64,000 bases of DNA from Dromiciops gliroides. Lineage: Eukaryota; Chordata; Mammalia; Microbiotheria; Microbiotheriidae. The stretch spans positions 467,548,117 to 467,612,116 of the forward strand of contig NC_057864.1 in assembly GCF_019393635.1 (NCBI RefSeq), read 5' to 3'. The notes under the pieces were generated by a model that was not told the origin of the DNA, did no database searches, and saw only the letters and a program-made list of their open reading frames with translations. Shown here piece by piece: positions 9,847 through 24,800 of this stretch; the stretch's first letter is position 1, and each line of letters opens with the position of its first letter. Both the position numbers and the translations under genes were made by a program.

Positions 9847-12800
9847 GTAGGCGACGGGGCCGGGGCGGGGAGCGGGGCCGGGCTCCGGGCTCCGGGCTCC
9901 GGGAGCGGGGCCGGACTCCCGCGCGGTTCTGCGCCGGACCGGGCCGAGCTCGGGAGCGGGCGCGGGCTCCCCTCCGGGCTGACCCCGGCTTTGCACTTGA
10001 CCCTGGGAGCCTCCTGGGCCCCTACAACTTGGAGGGCTCCCGGAATAGGAGCGCGGGCAGCGGCGGCCCTTGGGTCTCCCGGGCAGGAGACCGAGGGCAG
10101 GCCGCCCGCCCAAGGTCGCCCCGGGGCGCTTGGCGCCTGGTCCCCGAGCCCGTGGCGTTTGTCCGGGGGTGCGCGCTGGGGAGACCCCGAGTGACCTTCG
10201 GCGGTGCCCGGCACACAGTAGGAGCTTCTGGATCTCGGCTCCGGCTGGGAAGAAGACGCACCTCCTCCGGACGGCGTCCGCCGCCGCCGCCGCCCGGGGA
10301 AGCCCGGCCTTTCTTTTTGGAGCTTCTGTGTGCGAAACTTGGCTGTAAATTGTTTTGGAGGAGGCACGACACCCGGGAAGACCCGGGCTTCCTGCCCGCC
10401 CGGCAGAAGATGCTGCCCCGCTGCGCCCGGGGCACGGCTCCTCCTCCCGCCTCCAATGAAATCCCAGCCTCCGTCCCCATCCCTATGAATATCTTTCCTA
10501 CTCCCCACCCGACCGCATTCCCCCCTTACGCGGGTCAGTGAAAAATACAGAACTACTAAAGTGAACTGCCGGAGACCCACCAGCCCCCCGGTAGGACTTT
10601 TTCTATCTGCCCTTGTTGTCTTTGCACCGAAATAAAGGATTCCACCAGGTCTCGTAAAGGAATTTGAAGCGTTTTGATAGTGTTGGTCTGGTGGGGTGCG
10701 TGACAGCGTTCTGCTGGTAGAGCAGTGGTGAGGAAGACGCGTTTATGCCCCTCTTCCCTCCAGCCCTGTGAGGGGGTAGTGCCAGTATTTTACGGAGAGC
10801 TCTTGCAGATGATCCCACCACCGACGGGTTTAAATGTAACAAGGAAGCATGGTCACCCATTTAAGAAAATGTTCACCGAACCCAATCTCTTTGACATCTT
10901 CCGCATCCAATCAGTTGCAAAGTCTTATCAGTTCTATCACCATAGCTTTGTTCCTTCTGGCCCTTGTCTCTAGAGCCATCACCTTGCTTAAGACCCTCTT
11001 TATCTCTCACCTGAACTGTTGCAACAGGCTCTGAATTGGACTCTGACTTCCTGTTTTCTCTCCTCCAATCCATGCTCTACACAGCTGCTGAAATAATCTT
11101 CCTAAAGACCGGGGTCTGGCCACTTAACTCCCCTGTTTGAGAACCTCCAGCGGTTTCCTGTTACCTCAGGGAGAAAACACAAATTCATTAGCTTGGCATT
11201 TACAGTAGCCCTCCACCAACTGGCCCCAGCTTCCTTTTCCAGGGCTACTTTACATGACCCCCTTCTCAAGCTATGTTCCGGCCAAATGGCCTCTCCTACC
11301 TCCTGTTTTAACACTGTTATCCCCCATTGCACTCCCTTCTTATTTCTGCTTCTCAGAGTCTCCAGCACCCTTCCAGACATAGTTCGTTTGCTGCCTCTGA
11401 TTCTAAACCATTGGCTACGCCTATAGTTAGTTTCTCTCTTTCTTCAAATATTCATGTTTCTCACTACATCCTTAGTAGAATGTAAGCTCTGCTGTGTGTG
11501 TGGGCTATTCGGTTTTTGTTCTGTTTCATTTTCCTATATCACTAGCACCTAGCATAGGTGCTTTGTTGGAGACATGACTAAGTAAACATAGTAGTATTAA
11601 AACCAAGATACAACTTTGGTGACTTATGTGCTGAGTGGTATGCTATAGTCTCACTTTCTTATTAGTGGAAATATCCTTTTTACCAAAAGTTTGCAGTCTG
11701 CAAATTGATCTTGCTTCCTTTATTAGCATCTGCCCCAATGCCTTATATCTGTATAGGGTTGTATCCTTTTACAAAATGCTTTCACATATTTCCTTTGATC
11801 CTTGCAGCTACCCTGTGAGGAAGGTGGCCAAGGTGGCCTCATCCACATTTAATAGCTGTGAAAATTGAGGTACCAGACTTGCACAGTGGCAGATCAGAAA
11901 TTAGAATCCAGATTAGAATTTTAATTTAGTCATCTTTCTACTTCAGATGTCAACAAATTTTATTGTTTAATGCCTTTTTAGGCACGCCATATTTTTTTCT
12001 TTTCTTTTTTTTTTTTTGGTGGGGCAGTGAGGGTTAAGTGACTTGCCCAGAGTCACACAGCTAGTAAGTGTTAAATGTCTGGGACTGGATTTGAACTCAG
12101 GTCCTCCTGAATCCAGGGCCAGTGCTTTATCCAGGCACGACATATTAAATGTATATTTTGAGAAGTCAGCCTACTTAAACATATTAATTCTTCATAACTG
12201 AAGTAAAGATGACAAGATGTGATCAAAGAGGAAAGTTCTGTGGAGTTGATCCCCGCCCCCCCCCCAACCTTGCTTTATGTCATAAAAAAATAGCCAGGCC
12301 TTTTGTTCACAAGTGAAAAGATGCAATTACTGAGATCTCTTTTGTGTTCTATTATTGTATAGAATTATGATGGAGTCAAAATGGGTTTACAATTTCTTCA
12401 ATTACAATTGACTTCAACAATCTTTTTGCTTTTTGCTTATGATGAAGCTAGTATATTCTTGGACTTAAGGCAGTATTTTTTTTCTTTTTACAAAATTAAT
12501 TTATTTGCATTGTCTTTCAGTCTCTCTCCATCTATCTACTTATAACATTTTGTTATTTTTAGGATATGGCCTTAATGTGGTTTTAATAATGGTATGTGTG
12601 TTCTAATTCTGCTATTATCACTTCACTTGGATGCAAGTCTTTCTACATTTCTTAGTTGTCAGTTTTTTACTTTGTAATAGTACTCTTACAATTATATCAT
12701 ACTACAAGTTATTTGACCATTCCAAGATGAGTTAGGTCATTTTTAGTTTTCGGTGTTATAAAGATGCTATGAATATTTTTGTGCAAATAGGTCTTCTTTA

Positions 12801-15800
12801 CCTTTTAATATTATCTCTAGAATCATATCCCTAGTGTTGGGATTTCTGGGTCAAAGGATTGTGAATCTACAGAGTTTTTATTTGAGGTGCTAGTTACAGT
12901 TAAATGTAAGTGATGGGGCAGCTAGATGGCGAAGTGGATAGAGCACTGGCCCTGGATTCAGGAGTACCTGAGTTCAAATCCAGCCTCAGACAATACTTAC
13001 TAGCTGTGTGACCCTGGGCAAGTCACTTAACCCCAATTGCCCCTCAAAAACAAAAAGTAAGTGATGGCAACATGAGCAGTGTTAATATTTCTCTTTTAAT
13101 CAAAAACTTTCCCTAGAAAAGTTTAACTCTTTTCTTAGTGGTATTAGGAACAAATGGAATCAGGGAACCAAGCTTTAGAAGGAATTGGCAAAACACTATC
13201 ACTTAAAATATTATAGACCAAATGGTTGTAGTCTACTCTTACTAATATTTCTGTGATAACAAAACCAAAGGGAAGGGAGTATCTTTTTTTGTTTCCACCT
13301 AGAAAATAACTGAATGGTTCCAATTTCTTTATACATTACTCTTTTTACCCTTCCACCCTTTTCTGAGGTGATATTCTCATCTTGTCTTTGAAAGGAAGGC
13401 CTTTGTATCCTAAATGGTCTTTGTTTTAGTTTACAAACGAAATTTTTAAGTTTAAAGGGGATCTGGCTTAGGAAATTGCCCTGCCAGGCTATATATAGCC
13501 TTATTTAAAACCAAATGTTTCTCTCCCAAAGCAATGCAAAGCATTGTCTAAGTATAAAAAGCTGAGTTGCTCATTCTAATTGTCTTTTTCCATTTTTGCT
13601 TCTTGTTGGAAATAGCTGACAAACTGGTATTTCAGACAGTCTTGTGTTAGGCATTTGTATAAATGTGGAGGCCTGGATGGATACCTGTTAGCAGTCATTA
13701 AAGATTTAAAATATGCTTTCTTGCTTTGCAGTGTAAAGATTTCATTCTAAGGACTGGTCTTGTTTTATTGACAGCTTTTGGAAGGTTTCCCAGGCCAGCA
13801 GTTCATGAATGACCTGCTTGTAGTATTTTGAATTCAAAGATGATTGCACTGGATACATTTTACTTTTTGTTGTTGTTGGGAGAAGGCAAAGGGACCAAGT
13901 AATGGAAAACTTTTTTTGAAAATTTTCTATTCTACCTGCATCTGAGATTTTTAGTGTGTCTTCAAAGAGGTTCTTGAAACATAGAGTTAATGTAATTTAT
14001 GTAACTAAGAAGAATGAATTCTATCTTATGTTGAGTCACCAGATAAGATGGAAGCAAGGTACTGTATAAAGGAAACATTATACATGAACTTTATTTTCTG
14101 TCCTGTGAGTAGTATACACACAAGGAGGCTAAAAAACAGTCTGTCTGTTTCGAGGCATTGTTTTGCCCAACTAAATCCAGGAAATGGTTTGATTGAATAT
14201 TGGCCAGAGTTGAAACTGCATTTTTGAATTTGTCTGCATCATTGCTGATTCAGAAATTGTACTGGAAGTAGATCTTTGAGTAAGTTCATTCATTTAAAGA
14301 GATACACTGAAGTTGCTTTCTAAGGTTTGTTTGTAATTGTACTGTTTTAATAGATACATAAATGTTTGCCTCCTGTGTACTTGAAACAGCTATATTATGA
14401 CAATTGAAATCTTGTTATAACATCTATAAATACATTTTTCTTCGATTCAAGAATCCTACCAATTGTTTGACAGCTCATTTAGTCACAGTATGCAGTCTTT
14501 CAGCCTTTGATCTGGTTGCTAAGGAATGTAGTGGTGATGACAAATGTGGCTTAAATGCCAAAGCAAAGTAAGAATATAGTAGAGTTGTGACACTTTGAAT
14601 CTTTTCAAATGTTGTAATACTTTAAATCAGAGGAGTCAATTTTGTTTGGATGCCATGAATCACTTAAACCTGGGGACGCTTTCAATGTATGGCCGTGCGT
14701 TTTAGTACTTTTAATTTTTAAGGCTCTTAGTGGTACATCTAGGCACTTAATTACTGTTTATTGACTGAAGAGGGTATTATAAGCTGCCCCGTGCTGTTAT
14801 AATTATACTGGCTTTTACTTCACCTTTAACACAAGAACACAACCCAGCTAGGGGCATAGAGTCCATTCGTGCTTAGGACACTGTAACAAATGAATCCTTG
14901 AGGAAATAGTAATTGATAGTCCTCCTGGACCCTGCTGCTGTGCTGGTTCTTAGCAGTCCTGAGCAGCCTGGAGGGAAACCATGTGATAGGGTTTTCATCT
15001 TTGGGCCTCTGTTGGTCAGGGATTCTGGCAGCTTTTAACATTTTGGCACAGGAATGGTCTGTCCAAGGTCTTGTGTTTGGTGATGTCTTTTAAAACAAGG
15101 TTTACTGTAGCTTTTTAAAAAAAATTCCATCACATAAAAGCAAGATTCACGAATAAGAACCAGTGAAAGGGGGTGCAAACAACCTCTGAAAAAACAAACC
15201 ACAGTAACAAACAGAACATTTTTTTAACCCCCGAAAGCAAGTCAGACAGCACAGAAACAGGGGTTGCTAATGGTGGTGCATGGAATTGTATCCTTTTCTG
15301 GGATACACTTGTCCTGTCACTCATGTCTGAGGGATGGTAGTGGATGGTAGTGCTTTCAAGCTTCTCCACCTTGAGTTTGGTTTTCTACCACTATGGTGAC
15401 ATCCTCATGTGTGGGTCTTTCAGCATAAGGTGAAGGGAGTTCAGTCTCTCTCCTCCTTGAGAGGTGCAGTGATGTTAGTGTGAAAGAGAAGGATGGTCAG
15501 GGGCTCAGGCCTATTCATTCTGGCTCCACTATTTACTGACCATATCTATTTAAATGGTGGTTAAACTCTTGGAGCCTGTTTGGTAAACTAGGTTTGATAA
15601 TCCCTGCCTTGGCTTTTCTTATAGGGTTATTGTGAGAATAGGAGGATGTATGGAGAAACACTTTGAAAATTATTAAGTACATTTTTGTCCAAAAGGGTAC
15701 TTGATATCTCTACCTTAGTGGAAGTCATGTGGGTGCACCTCTTTTACAGTCCTGATGCTATTGCTCATCTCTGTGATTAGCTGAGTGTGGGTTTGGGGGA

Positions 15801-18800
15801 GGACTTGTTTTGTTTTGTTTTTCAATGCTTAACCACCAAGTGCTCCAAATGACAGCTGTTTTGTACTTGGTTCTAGCCCTTTTAGAACTTTTGGGATATG
15901 ATAAATAGATGGTAAATCTTGGCCAAAAGATGAGGGAGGGATATTTATTACGTCCTGTCATATCCTAGTAGGCTTCAGCCTTCCAATTAAACTACCATCT
16001 TTTAAAATTCCTGTTTAGGATGTTCTGCTTTTAGCTTATCTGTAACAGAATGCAGTGAATAAATTGAGATTATACTACTAGTCTCTCTAGTCTCCTAACC
16101 AATAAGTATTTGAGGGTCTCTTATGTTGTGAGCATTGTAGTAAATGCTATAGAGGAGATACAGAATAATTCAGATGTGTGGAGAGAAGACTCCACACATG
16201 AAAAAGTGGAAGAGGCTAAGGACAAGTCAGCTGATCACCAAATGTCACTCAATCGCTATTTTGCAATATACAAGGGAATTAGAAAGTGCTGAGGCAGTAT
16301 CTGGGTATTGGAGCGACAAAAGGCCATGGAATTAACCAGACAGAATTCACCTTGGGGTGTGAATTTGGAGGTGGCTCTCAAGACAACATGAAATTTGTAA
16401 ATGGACTAAGATTAGAAAGGATTTGGGGGGAAGAATGGCCTAGGCAAAGGCATGGATATTTGTGAGCCAGTTCATCATTCCTTGGAGATGATAAGCCAAT
16501 TATTTCGGCTGAAACTGAGAGATGAAATGTGAGGGAATAAGAAAGCTTGCGGTTGAATTGTTACCTGGGATAAAGGACCTGAAGGTCAGAACAGGAATTA
16601 GGATTGGACTTTATATAGACTGTAGGAAGCCCTTGTCTCTCCTTGGGCAGAAGAATGATGTCATAAAAATGCTGCTTAAAATAGCTGGTGTTGGTATAGA
16701 AGATGTTTCAAAGTTGGTCTTTCAGCTCCATGAGGATAGAGAACATTTCTTACTTTTTCATGTGACTCCCTGAGTATTCTGTCTGCCATTGTGCCTTGTA
16801 CAGATAGGCACAGTTAGGTCAGCTATAACCTGACATACACACATCCCCCAAAACATTGAGAAATAAAAACCACAGAGCTTATGGGGAAAGTGGAATTACA
16901 GGCACAACATTGAAAAACTTCATCAGTAACACATAAAAAAAGATAGAATTCTAATAAAAACTAACATTTTTATACATCTTTAAATACAGTAAATGGTACC
17001 CCTTTCCCCCAGCCTTCAAAAGTAGTTGGGCAGGCCTAGTGGAAGGAGATGAGGTCAGTCTAGTTTCATACTAGCCCTTCTCTAATTACAGCTCCTATTG
17101 CCCCAGAATAAATACAATAAATGTGGCACTTTACTTTGACAAAGACCTGAAATTTGCTTGAGTGGGCTTCAGAAGGGTGGCAGCTCAGGAGTTACTGTGA
17201 ATTGGGGCATTTATCTGCAAGGAAGAAATTGCAAAGAAGCAAACTTGAAATTGGAACAGATATACACTTTTTGGGGAAATGTATTATAGCAGGACTGATT
17301 ATATTCAATATTTGTTGAGTAAATGGAGGAGGAGAAACTCGGAGAGTACTGTAAGTATCCAGGCACTGTGTAATGAGGGTGTTATAAAAATGGGTAAGAA
17401 TGGGGGAGTTGGGGAAATATATAAGCCTTTATAAAATAAAGCCTTTAAGTACTTTAGTGATTTGGAGAGAGTAACTGCATATGGATTCTGGCTCTTAACA
17501 CTCTCCGGAGTGACGGTGTTGTATTTAGGGCATGTTGCCCTGTCTTGAGATCCTGAGTCCTGTAATGGATTCATTAACAAGCTTTGACATCTTCTCCCTT
17601 CTCTCCCCCTCATTAAAATATTCAGAAAGATGCCATAGCAAAACTGTGATCACAGGATTTATTTTTAAGTACTCTAACTATTAATGGAAAGATTTGAGCT
17701 ATTCATTCCCTTAGCCAACTTAACCTATATTTAAATAGTTCATCTTTTGAACCTTAAAAGTAATTAATATAATACTTAGAAAAAAATCTTATCTACACAC
17801 ATATATTTCATCCTTTAAATATGTATATCTCATATATGTACATATTGCCTACTCTTCCCTCTCCCCTAATAGAGTATAAACTTGCTGAGGGCAGGTAATG
17901 GCTTTGTTTTCCCTAGTGCCTAGCACATAGGTATTAAGATCTCTGGCACATTTTTTGCTGCAACCTTCTTCCCCAGACTTCAAGTATTTTTATTTTATTT
18001 AAAATTATTTCTCTTTTTTCTTTCTTTTTTTTGGGGGGGGTAGTGGTGCAATGAGGGTTAAGTGACTTGCCCAGGGTCACACAGCTAGTAAGTGTCAAGT
18101 GTCTGAGGCCGGATTTGAACTCAGGTCCTCCTGAATCCAGGGCTGGTGCTTTATCCACTTCGCTACCTAGCTGCCTCCCACATTGTTTTTCAAAAAGTTT
18201 AAAACTAACGATGCCATGTCAGTGGAGCTGTATGATATTTTATACTTTATTTTGGTGTGTCCTTAGACACCTCCACGGGGGAACGTGTGATAGCATCTAT
18301 CTGGCTTTGCAGTTTGGGGAATGAAGATAAATATGTTTTACTATTTCACTACTTCATGGATATCTAATTTCATTGTTGTGAGTGGTCTTTACATTTATGC
18401 AGATTGTAGTTACGCTATGATTTTGTTGGTCTTTGAAAATTGTTGAGGCCCCCAAAATTTTCACTGTGGCTAATGTGACTGAGCCTCTTCATTTAGCCTA
18501 ACTTAACAGCAAACATACAGGCCATCAATAAGTATGTACTTTTGATGACTTTTGACAGAACAATTGTTTTCTTTTCAGATATCGTATATAAGATTTGTGT
18601 GCTACTGTGGGGAGTTGGCGTGTGTTTTTTATATGCCATCTAGCATGTGGTGGGAGCCAATATTTCTGTGTGTATATTTCATTTATTTAATATGCATACT
18701 GGTCAGTTCTCAGTATGTTGGACTTTTGTTCAATTGTTTCAGTCATGGCTGATCTTCATGACCTAATTTGGGGTTTTCTTGCCAAAAGTAGTTTGCCATT

Positions 18801-21800
18801 TCCTTCTCCAGTTCATTTTACAGGTGAGGAAACTGAGGCCAACAGGGTGAAATAACTTGCCATGGGGCAAAGAACTAGTTGGTGTCTGAGGCCAGGTTTG
18901 AGCTCGGGTCTCCCTGACTCCAGGCCACTGCACCACCGAGCTGCTCGCAGAGACTGTACCAGGTGACCTTTGAGTTTCTTCTAGCTCCAGATCTTCTGTG
19001 CCGAAAAGGCTCCAAGTGTGGCCCATAAAACAGGTTGTGCCTCCTGAACACAGAGGGCCCGACCAGCTGATGGTAGGTTCTTAGTTACGGCCGCCCACCG
19101 CCAGGTACAACCATAAAGTGGCCTTCAGCCCTGGCAGAATAGAAGGTGGCCATTGCGTTCTTCAGAAAACAGAGGGCGGACACAGGCTGCTAGGAACTCC
19201 CAGTCTTTAGACAGTCCTTGTGATGTCAGAGGGACATGAGAGGTCTCAGTCTCGCTTTTCGGATACACTCCCTGTGTTGAAATTGTGGCAGGACATGGAT
19301 AGGCATGGATGGATCATATGACCTGCGTTGTTGGAGGAAATGTGCACATTGATTCTCATCAGTGATCACAGATCTCTTGTGTTTGTTCTCAGAATTTGGG
19401 TGCTGATTGAAGTGGTCGATGCAGGGTGGTTTTCCAGGGAGCTCAGTCAGACTCGTCTTCCCTTCTTTCTGTTAGTGCTTTACCTAGAGTTACCCAAACC
19501 AGTTTGTCTGGCTTTGGTCATTTGGACATTAAGTTCCCACATAAATGGCCGTATCAGTGCCCATTGCCAGACTCTTTACCTTTCCTTTTTCTCACTATCA
19601 CTCCTTCAGCCCAACAGTCTGTTGCTCTCAGTCAGGTATCTATCCTCTGAACCCAGCCCTGCCCGGCTCCTTACCATATTGCTGGTCACCATTTTTGTCT
19701 CACCTGACCTGTTCACTGTAGCAGGCAGCTACTCCCTGGCTGGGAAACCTGGGGGTTAGAAACCTCTTCCTTTGTAGGAAGGAATCTTTTTTTTTTTTTG
19801 GTCTTTTTTTTATTGAATAGAATTTTCCAAAATATATGTAAAAACAAATTTTAACATCAATTTTTTTTTTTGGCGGGGCAATGGGGGTTAAGTGACTTGC
19901 CCAGGTTCACACAGCTAGTAAGTGTCAAGTGTCTGAGGCTGGATTTGAACTCAGGTACTCCTGAATCCAGGGCTGGTGCTTATCCACTGCGCCACCTAGC
20001 TGCCCCCTAACATCAATTTTTTAAAAAATTGTGTTCCAACTTCTCTTCCTCCTCCATTCCCACCCCCCACCCAACAGAACTCAAGCATTTCAAAATAAGT
20101 TATACATGAGTAGTCATGGAAAACATTCCCACGTTAGCTAGGTTGTGAGAGAAAACAATCAAAAACCCCCCAAAACTTCAGATTGAGGAATTGTCAAAGA
20201 GAAAAAAAAATGTAGGAAGGAATCTTAGCGCTTTGGGGGGAAGCTAGAGAGGAAGATTGGGATGAGGAGGAGGAAGGGGGGGATCTAAATTCTTATTTTT
20301 GAGTTAGGTCCACTTCTAGTTTAATACCTTGAGCTCTAATTGACCCATACACCTGCCCAGGGGGGGTGTTTTCCTTTGCAGAGCTATCTCTGCTCTGGGG
20401 AGGGCTATGAGGTATGTGTACTTTGTATTGTTTTCTAGCCACCCATGGAACATGGGGCTTTATTTTCAGATGTCTGAAACACTGTCTATCTTCTGTTCTA
20501 CTGAACATTGCTGGTTAAGTCATAGGACTGTGCTCTTGGTCCATTACAGATTCATGTTAACGAACTGTCCATCTTGATCGTCAAATATTGGAGTCAGTGA
20601 CTTAAACTTACATCGTTCTTCCCTGGTTTGGGGCAGACTCTATGAAAGCTTCAACCAATAGAGGTAGAGATTGTATAAAAAGTGATTGTATAGAGGGGAA
20701 AAATGTCATGGCCAGACTCTCCCATAATGGAAAGGCCTAACTCTGGAGTTTACATCCTCCCTGTTGCTAGACAACAGTCAAGAATGTTGTCAGGGGGATT
20801 CTTGGTTCAAGGATGGGTTGGATTAGATTGGATGCCCTCTTACATCTCTGCCAGCTCTTGGGATTCTGTAATTTTATATAATTCTATTCAGTTATATGAA
20901 GGAGTACATGACGATCATATCTTTTCCTTCCTTCCTTCCCTCTCTCCTTTTTTCCCCTCCTTCCTTTCTCTTTTTCTTTCTCTCTTTCTCTCTCATTTTC
21001 TCTTTCTCTTTCATTTTATTAAGTGCCTGCTAAATGCCAGGAACATACTTTTTCCTTTTTTTAATCATAAAAGTATTTTATTATTTTCTAGTTACATGTA
21101 GAGATAGTTTTCAAAATTCGTTTTTACAAGATTTCTAGTTTCAAATTTTTTTCTCTCCCTCCCCTCCCTTCCCCCTCCCCAAGACAGAAAGCAATCTGAT
21201 ATATGTTATTATGTACAATCACATTAAACATATTTCTGCATTAGTCATGCTGTGAAAGAAGAATCAGAGCAAAAGGAAAAAACCTCAAAAAACAAAACCA
21301 AAAAGAAGTAGAAATAGTATGGTTCAATCTGCTTCTAGATTCCACAGTTCTTTTTTTCTGGATTTAGAGAGCATTTTCCATCATGAGTCCTTTGGAACTA
21401 TATTGGACCATTGTATTGCTGAGAATAGTCGAGTCTATCACAGTTGATCAACACACAATGTTGTTGATACTTCAGGGACACATTAAAAAAAAAAGATAGT
21501 TGGGGCAGCAAGGTGGTTCAGTGGATAAAGCACCGGGACTGGATTCAAGAGGACCTGAGTTCAAATCCGGCCTCGGACACTTGACACTTACTAGCTGTGT
21601 GACCTTGGGCAAGTCACTTAACCTTCATTGCCCTACCAAAAAACAAATAACAAGATAGTTTCTTGTCCTCACGGAGCTTTCAATCTGAAAGGGGAAAACA
21701 ACTCGTGAAAGGTGGTGGGGAGGACCCATTAAGGTACTAGGGCAAAGTGGAAAAAAGTAATCAGAGTTCCAGAGTAGTGCAGCCAGATTGAGAAATAAGT

Positions 21801-21847
21801 CAGAGGGAAACTTGGTCTTCTAGTCTGTCCTTCCGTCCGTCCTTCCT

Positions 21848-21879
<32 letters not shown>

Positions 21880-24800
21880 AGGTAATTTTATCAAACTTGA
21901 AACTTTATAGCAGAAAAGGCACATGAATTCCTGAAGTAGTTCTACATGTCTGTTTGTCTCTGAAAATTAAAGGCTCCATTTATTTGAATCAGCAGATGGA
22001 CTATGGCCATCCATTTAGTTCGCAAAGCACAGTATTTGAATTCTGTATTTTACTTCAGCTTGTGATAATGGCTCTCTCTCTCTCTCTCTCTCTCCTTTTT
22101 TTAATAAACAGTGAAAGGCAAAGAACAAGACAAGGCCACAGATGTAAAGGCAATTAAAGGTAAGGTCAATCAAGTTTCATTGTATTAAAAAAATGTGTAT
22201 AATACATTGGTCATATAGAACATTTTCCACCTTTTTTAATTGCTCATACAAGTCAGTTTGTCTTTTTTTTTAAGTATATTGATGTCGTTTATTTATACAT
22301 CACTTTGATTTCCAAATATGTCCCTCCCCTCCCCCTCTCCAGAGAACCATCCCTTGTAACAAAGAACACCAAAGGAAGAGGAAATAGAAGAATTGAGCAA
22401 AACTCAGCAGCCAGTCATGGTTCAAGTTTGACAGTTTGTGACATGTCTCCTGGGACAAGCTTGGTCGTTATAGAGACAGTTCTGGAGTTATCATTCTGTT
22501 TACTTCACTCCAGTGTTCATCCAAGTCTCCCCGTGCCTTTTTTTTTTCTTTTTCTTTTTTTAGTGAGGCAATTGGGGTTAAGTGACTTGCCAAGGGTCAC
22601 ACAGCTAGTAAGTGTCAAGTGTCTGAGGCCGGATTTGAACTCAGGCACCCCTGACTCCAGGGCCTGTGCTCTATCCACTGCGCCACCTAGCTGCCCCCAT
22701 GCCTTTCTGATGTTTTCATAGTCATCATTTCATGTGGTGCAGTAATATTCCATTACAGTTTGCCACAATTTGTTTAGCTGTTTCCCAGTGGACATGCATC
22801 TACTTTGTCATCCATGCTTTATTAAAACAAAAGGTGCTACTCTGAATATTTTGGCATATATGGAACCTTTCTGCTTCTGATCTACTGTTGGGGGTGGGGG
22901 ATGGGAGTAGGAACAATATACTTATTAGCAATGGGATCTCTGATTCAAAGGGTATGAGTGTTCTGATCACTCTTTTTTTTTTTCTTTTTTTAGTGAGGCA
23001 ATTGGGGTTAAGTGACTTGCCCAGGGTCACACAGCTAGTAAGTGTTAAGTGTCTGAGGCCAGATTTGAACTCAGGTATTCCTGACTCCAGGGCCGGTGCT
23101 CTATCCACTGTGCCACCTAACTGCCCCCTGATCACTCTTAACATAACTCCAGTTTGCTTTCCAGAATCGTTGGACCAATACACAGCTCCACCAGCAGTGT
23201 ATTGGTGTTCCTATATTCCCTCCAGCATTGATTATTTCCATCTTCTGTCATTCTTCCCCATTTGCTGGGCTTGAGGTGAAATTTAAGAGCTATTTTAATA
23301 GTGGCTTTAAAAAAGCTCACTTTTCAAAAAGTTATGATTTTATTACTATGCATACTTACCGATGATGGCAGTAGGAACCCTTACTACCTTAGATAATGCT
23401 CTGTTATTTTCTGTGGCCAAAAAACCTCAGACAACCATTCTTCTGAGGATAATTTCTTTTGAATTTAGCTAAGCTAGTCTTTGGATGACAGACCATACTC
23501 CAGCTTATAGCCTTTATATTAGGGGGCAGCTAGGTGGCGCAGAGGATAAAGCACCTGCCCTGGATTCAGTAGGACCTAAGTTCAAATCCGGTCTCAGACA
23601 CTTGACACCTACTAGCTGTGTGACCCTGGGCAAGTCACTTAACCCCCATTGCCCTGCCCCCCCCCCAATTAAAAATAAATTAATAAATAAATTTAAAAGC
23701 CTTTATATTAGAGTGTGGGGCTTGCCAGAGGGTAGGCTGTACTGCATGGCCTTGGAGAAAATAAGATTCCTTCCATACTAGCATGAAGCATCTGAGTAGG
23801 ACTTTTATGGAGGAATATTATATTTAACCTTTATTTTAAATTTAAAATGGTATTGAAAAGTACATTTAGAACTCACTATTTGACAAATATTTCTGGGAAA
23901 ACTGGAAAGCAGTTTGACAGAAACTAGTATATACCAGTTTCTATCCCTAGAGCAGCTAGGCCTAGAATCAGGAAAACCTGAGTTCAAATCTGCCTTTAGA
24001 CACTTACTAGCTATGTGACCCTGGGCAAGCCACTTAACCCTAATAGCCTTTGTAAAATAAGCTGGAGAAAGAAATGGAAAAGCACTTAGGTATCTTTGCT
24101 AAGAAAACCACAAATGGGGTCATGAAGAGTCAGACATGACTGAAACAACTGAACAACAACAACAAAAGGTATAGACCAACATCTCACACATATACCAAGA
24201 TCAAGTCAAAATGGGTATGTAATTTAGACATAAAGGGTGATATAAGCAAATATGGGGAACATGGAATATCCTACCAGTCAGATTTATGGATAAAGGAAGA
24301 ATTTATGACAAAACAAGAGGCAGAGAACATTATGGAAGTAAAATGGATAATTTTTATTACATTAAATTAAAAAGATAGGGGCAGCTAGGATAGAGCACTG
24401 GCCCTAGAGTCAGGAGGACCTGAGTTGAAATTTGACTTCAGACAATTACTACTAGCTGTGTGACCCTAGACAAGTCACTTAACCTCAATTGTCTCCAAGG
24501 GGAGAAAATTTAAATAAATTTAAAAGCATTTGTACAAACAAATCCAATATAGCCAGTATTAGAAGAAAAGCAGAAAGGGGGGCGGGGGGATTTACAGTAA
24601 GTTTCTCTGATAAAGGCCTCATTCTCAAAGATGTAAAGAACTGAGTCAAATCTATAAGACTACGAGTTATTCGGCAATTGATAAATTGTCAAAGGATATG
24701 AACAGCTAGGTTTCAGAAGAAGAAATCAAACCTCTCTATAGTCATATAAAAAAAATGCCCTAAATCACTATTGTTTAGAGAAATGCAAGTTAAAGCAACT

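Larger units (their letters stand above)
9350..10530 (+). promoter_or_regulatory. AKAP10: AKAP10 CpG-island promoter and first exon region
   Basis: GC- and CpG-rich sequence surrounds the AKAP10 start codon, as expected for a broadly expressed gene. No TATA box is evident. Candidate sites include GC boxes (GGGGCGGGAG near 9385; GGGGGCGGAGCC near 9490), a palindromic E-box CACGTG at 9458-9463 of the USF/MYC type, and CAACATGGCGGC at 9600-9611. The last is a near match to the YY1 element often found just after the start of transcription of TATA-less genes. This would put the transcription start near 9580-9600; that placement is inference. Large open frames on both strands here come from the GC content. 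Confidence 0.85.
9847..22111 (+). other. AKAP10 intron 1 (12.3 kb)
   Basis: It begins inside the CpG island and then holds L2, MIR, SINE and L1 pieces listed separately. Between about 13.1 and 17.8 kb I recognise little except a diverged mid-repetitive element (about 16.09-16.76 kb). The short open frames there look like chance. No host exon was recognised inside it. Confidence 0.7.
22265..23330 (-). repeat. L1 3' region, reversed, split by two SINEs
   Basis: The reversed L1 text includes 'gcagtaatattccattacag', 'tgccacaatttgtttagctg' and 'caatacacagctccaccagc'. It is interrupted at 22541-22697 and 22972-23127. Confidence 0.65.

Noticed and set aside
9457-10580. Long Pro/Arg/Gly-rich frames on both strands near the AKAP10 start
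   Set aside because: The CpG island lacks stops in several frames. Only the first 88 bases of the 9759 frame match AKAP10, and a GT donor follows at 9847.
16110-16773. Frames of 60 and 83 codons in intron 1
   Set aside because: They lie in a diverged mid-repetitive element, with no splice context or recognisable domain.
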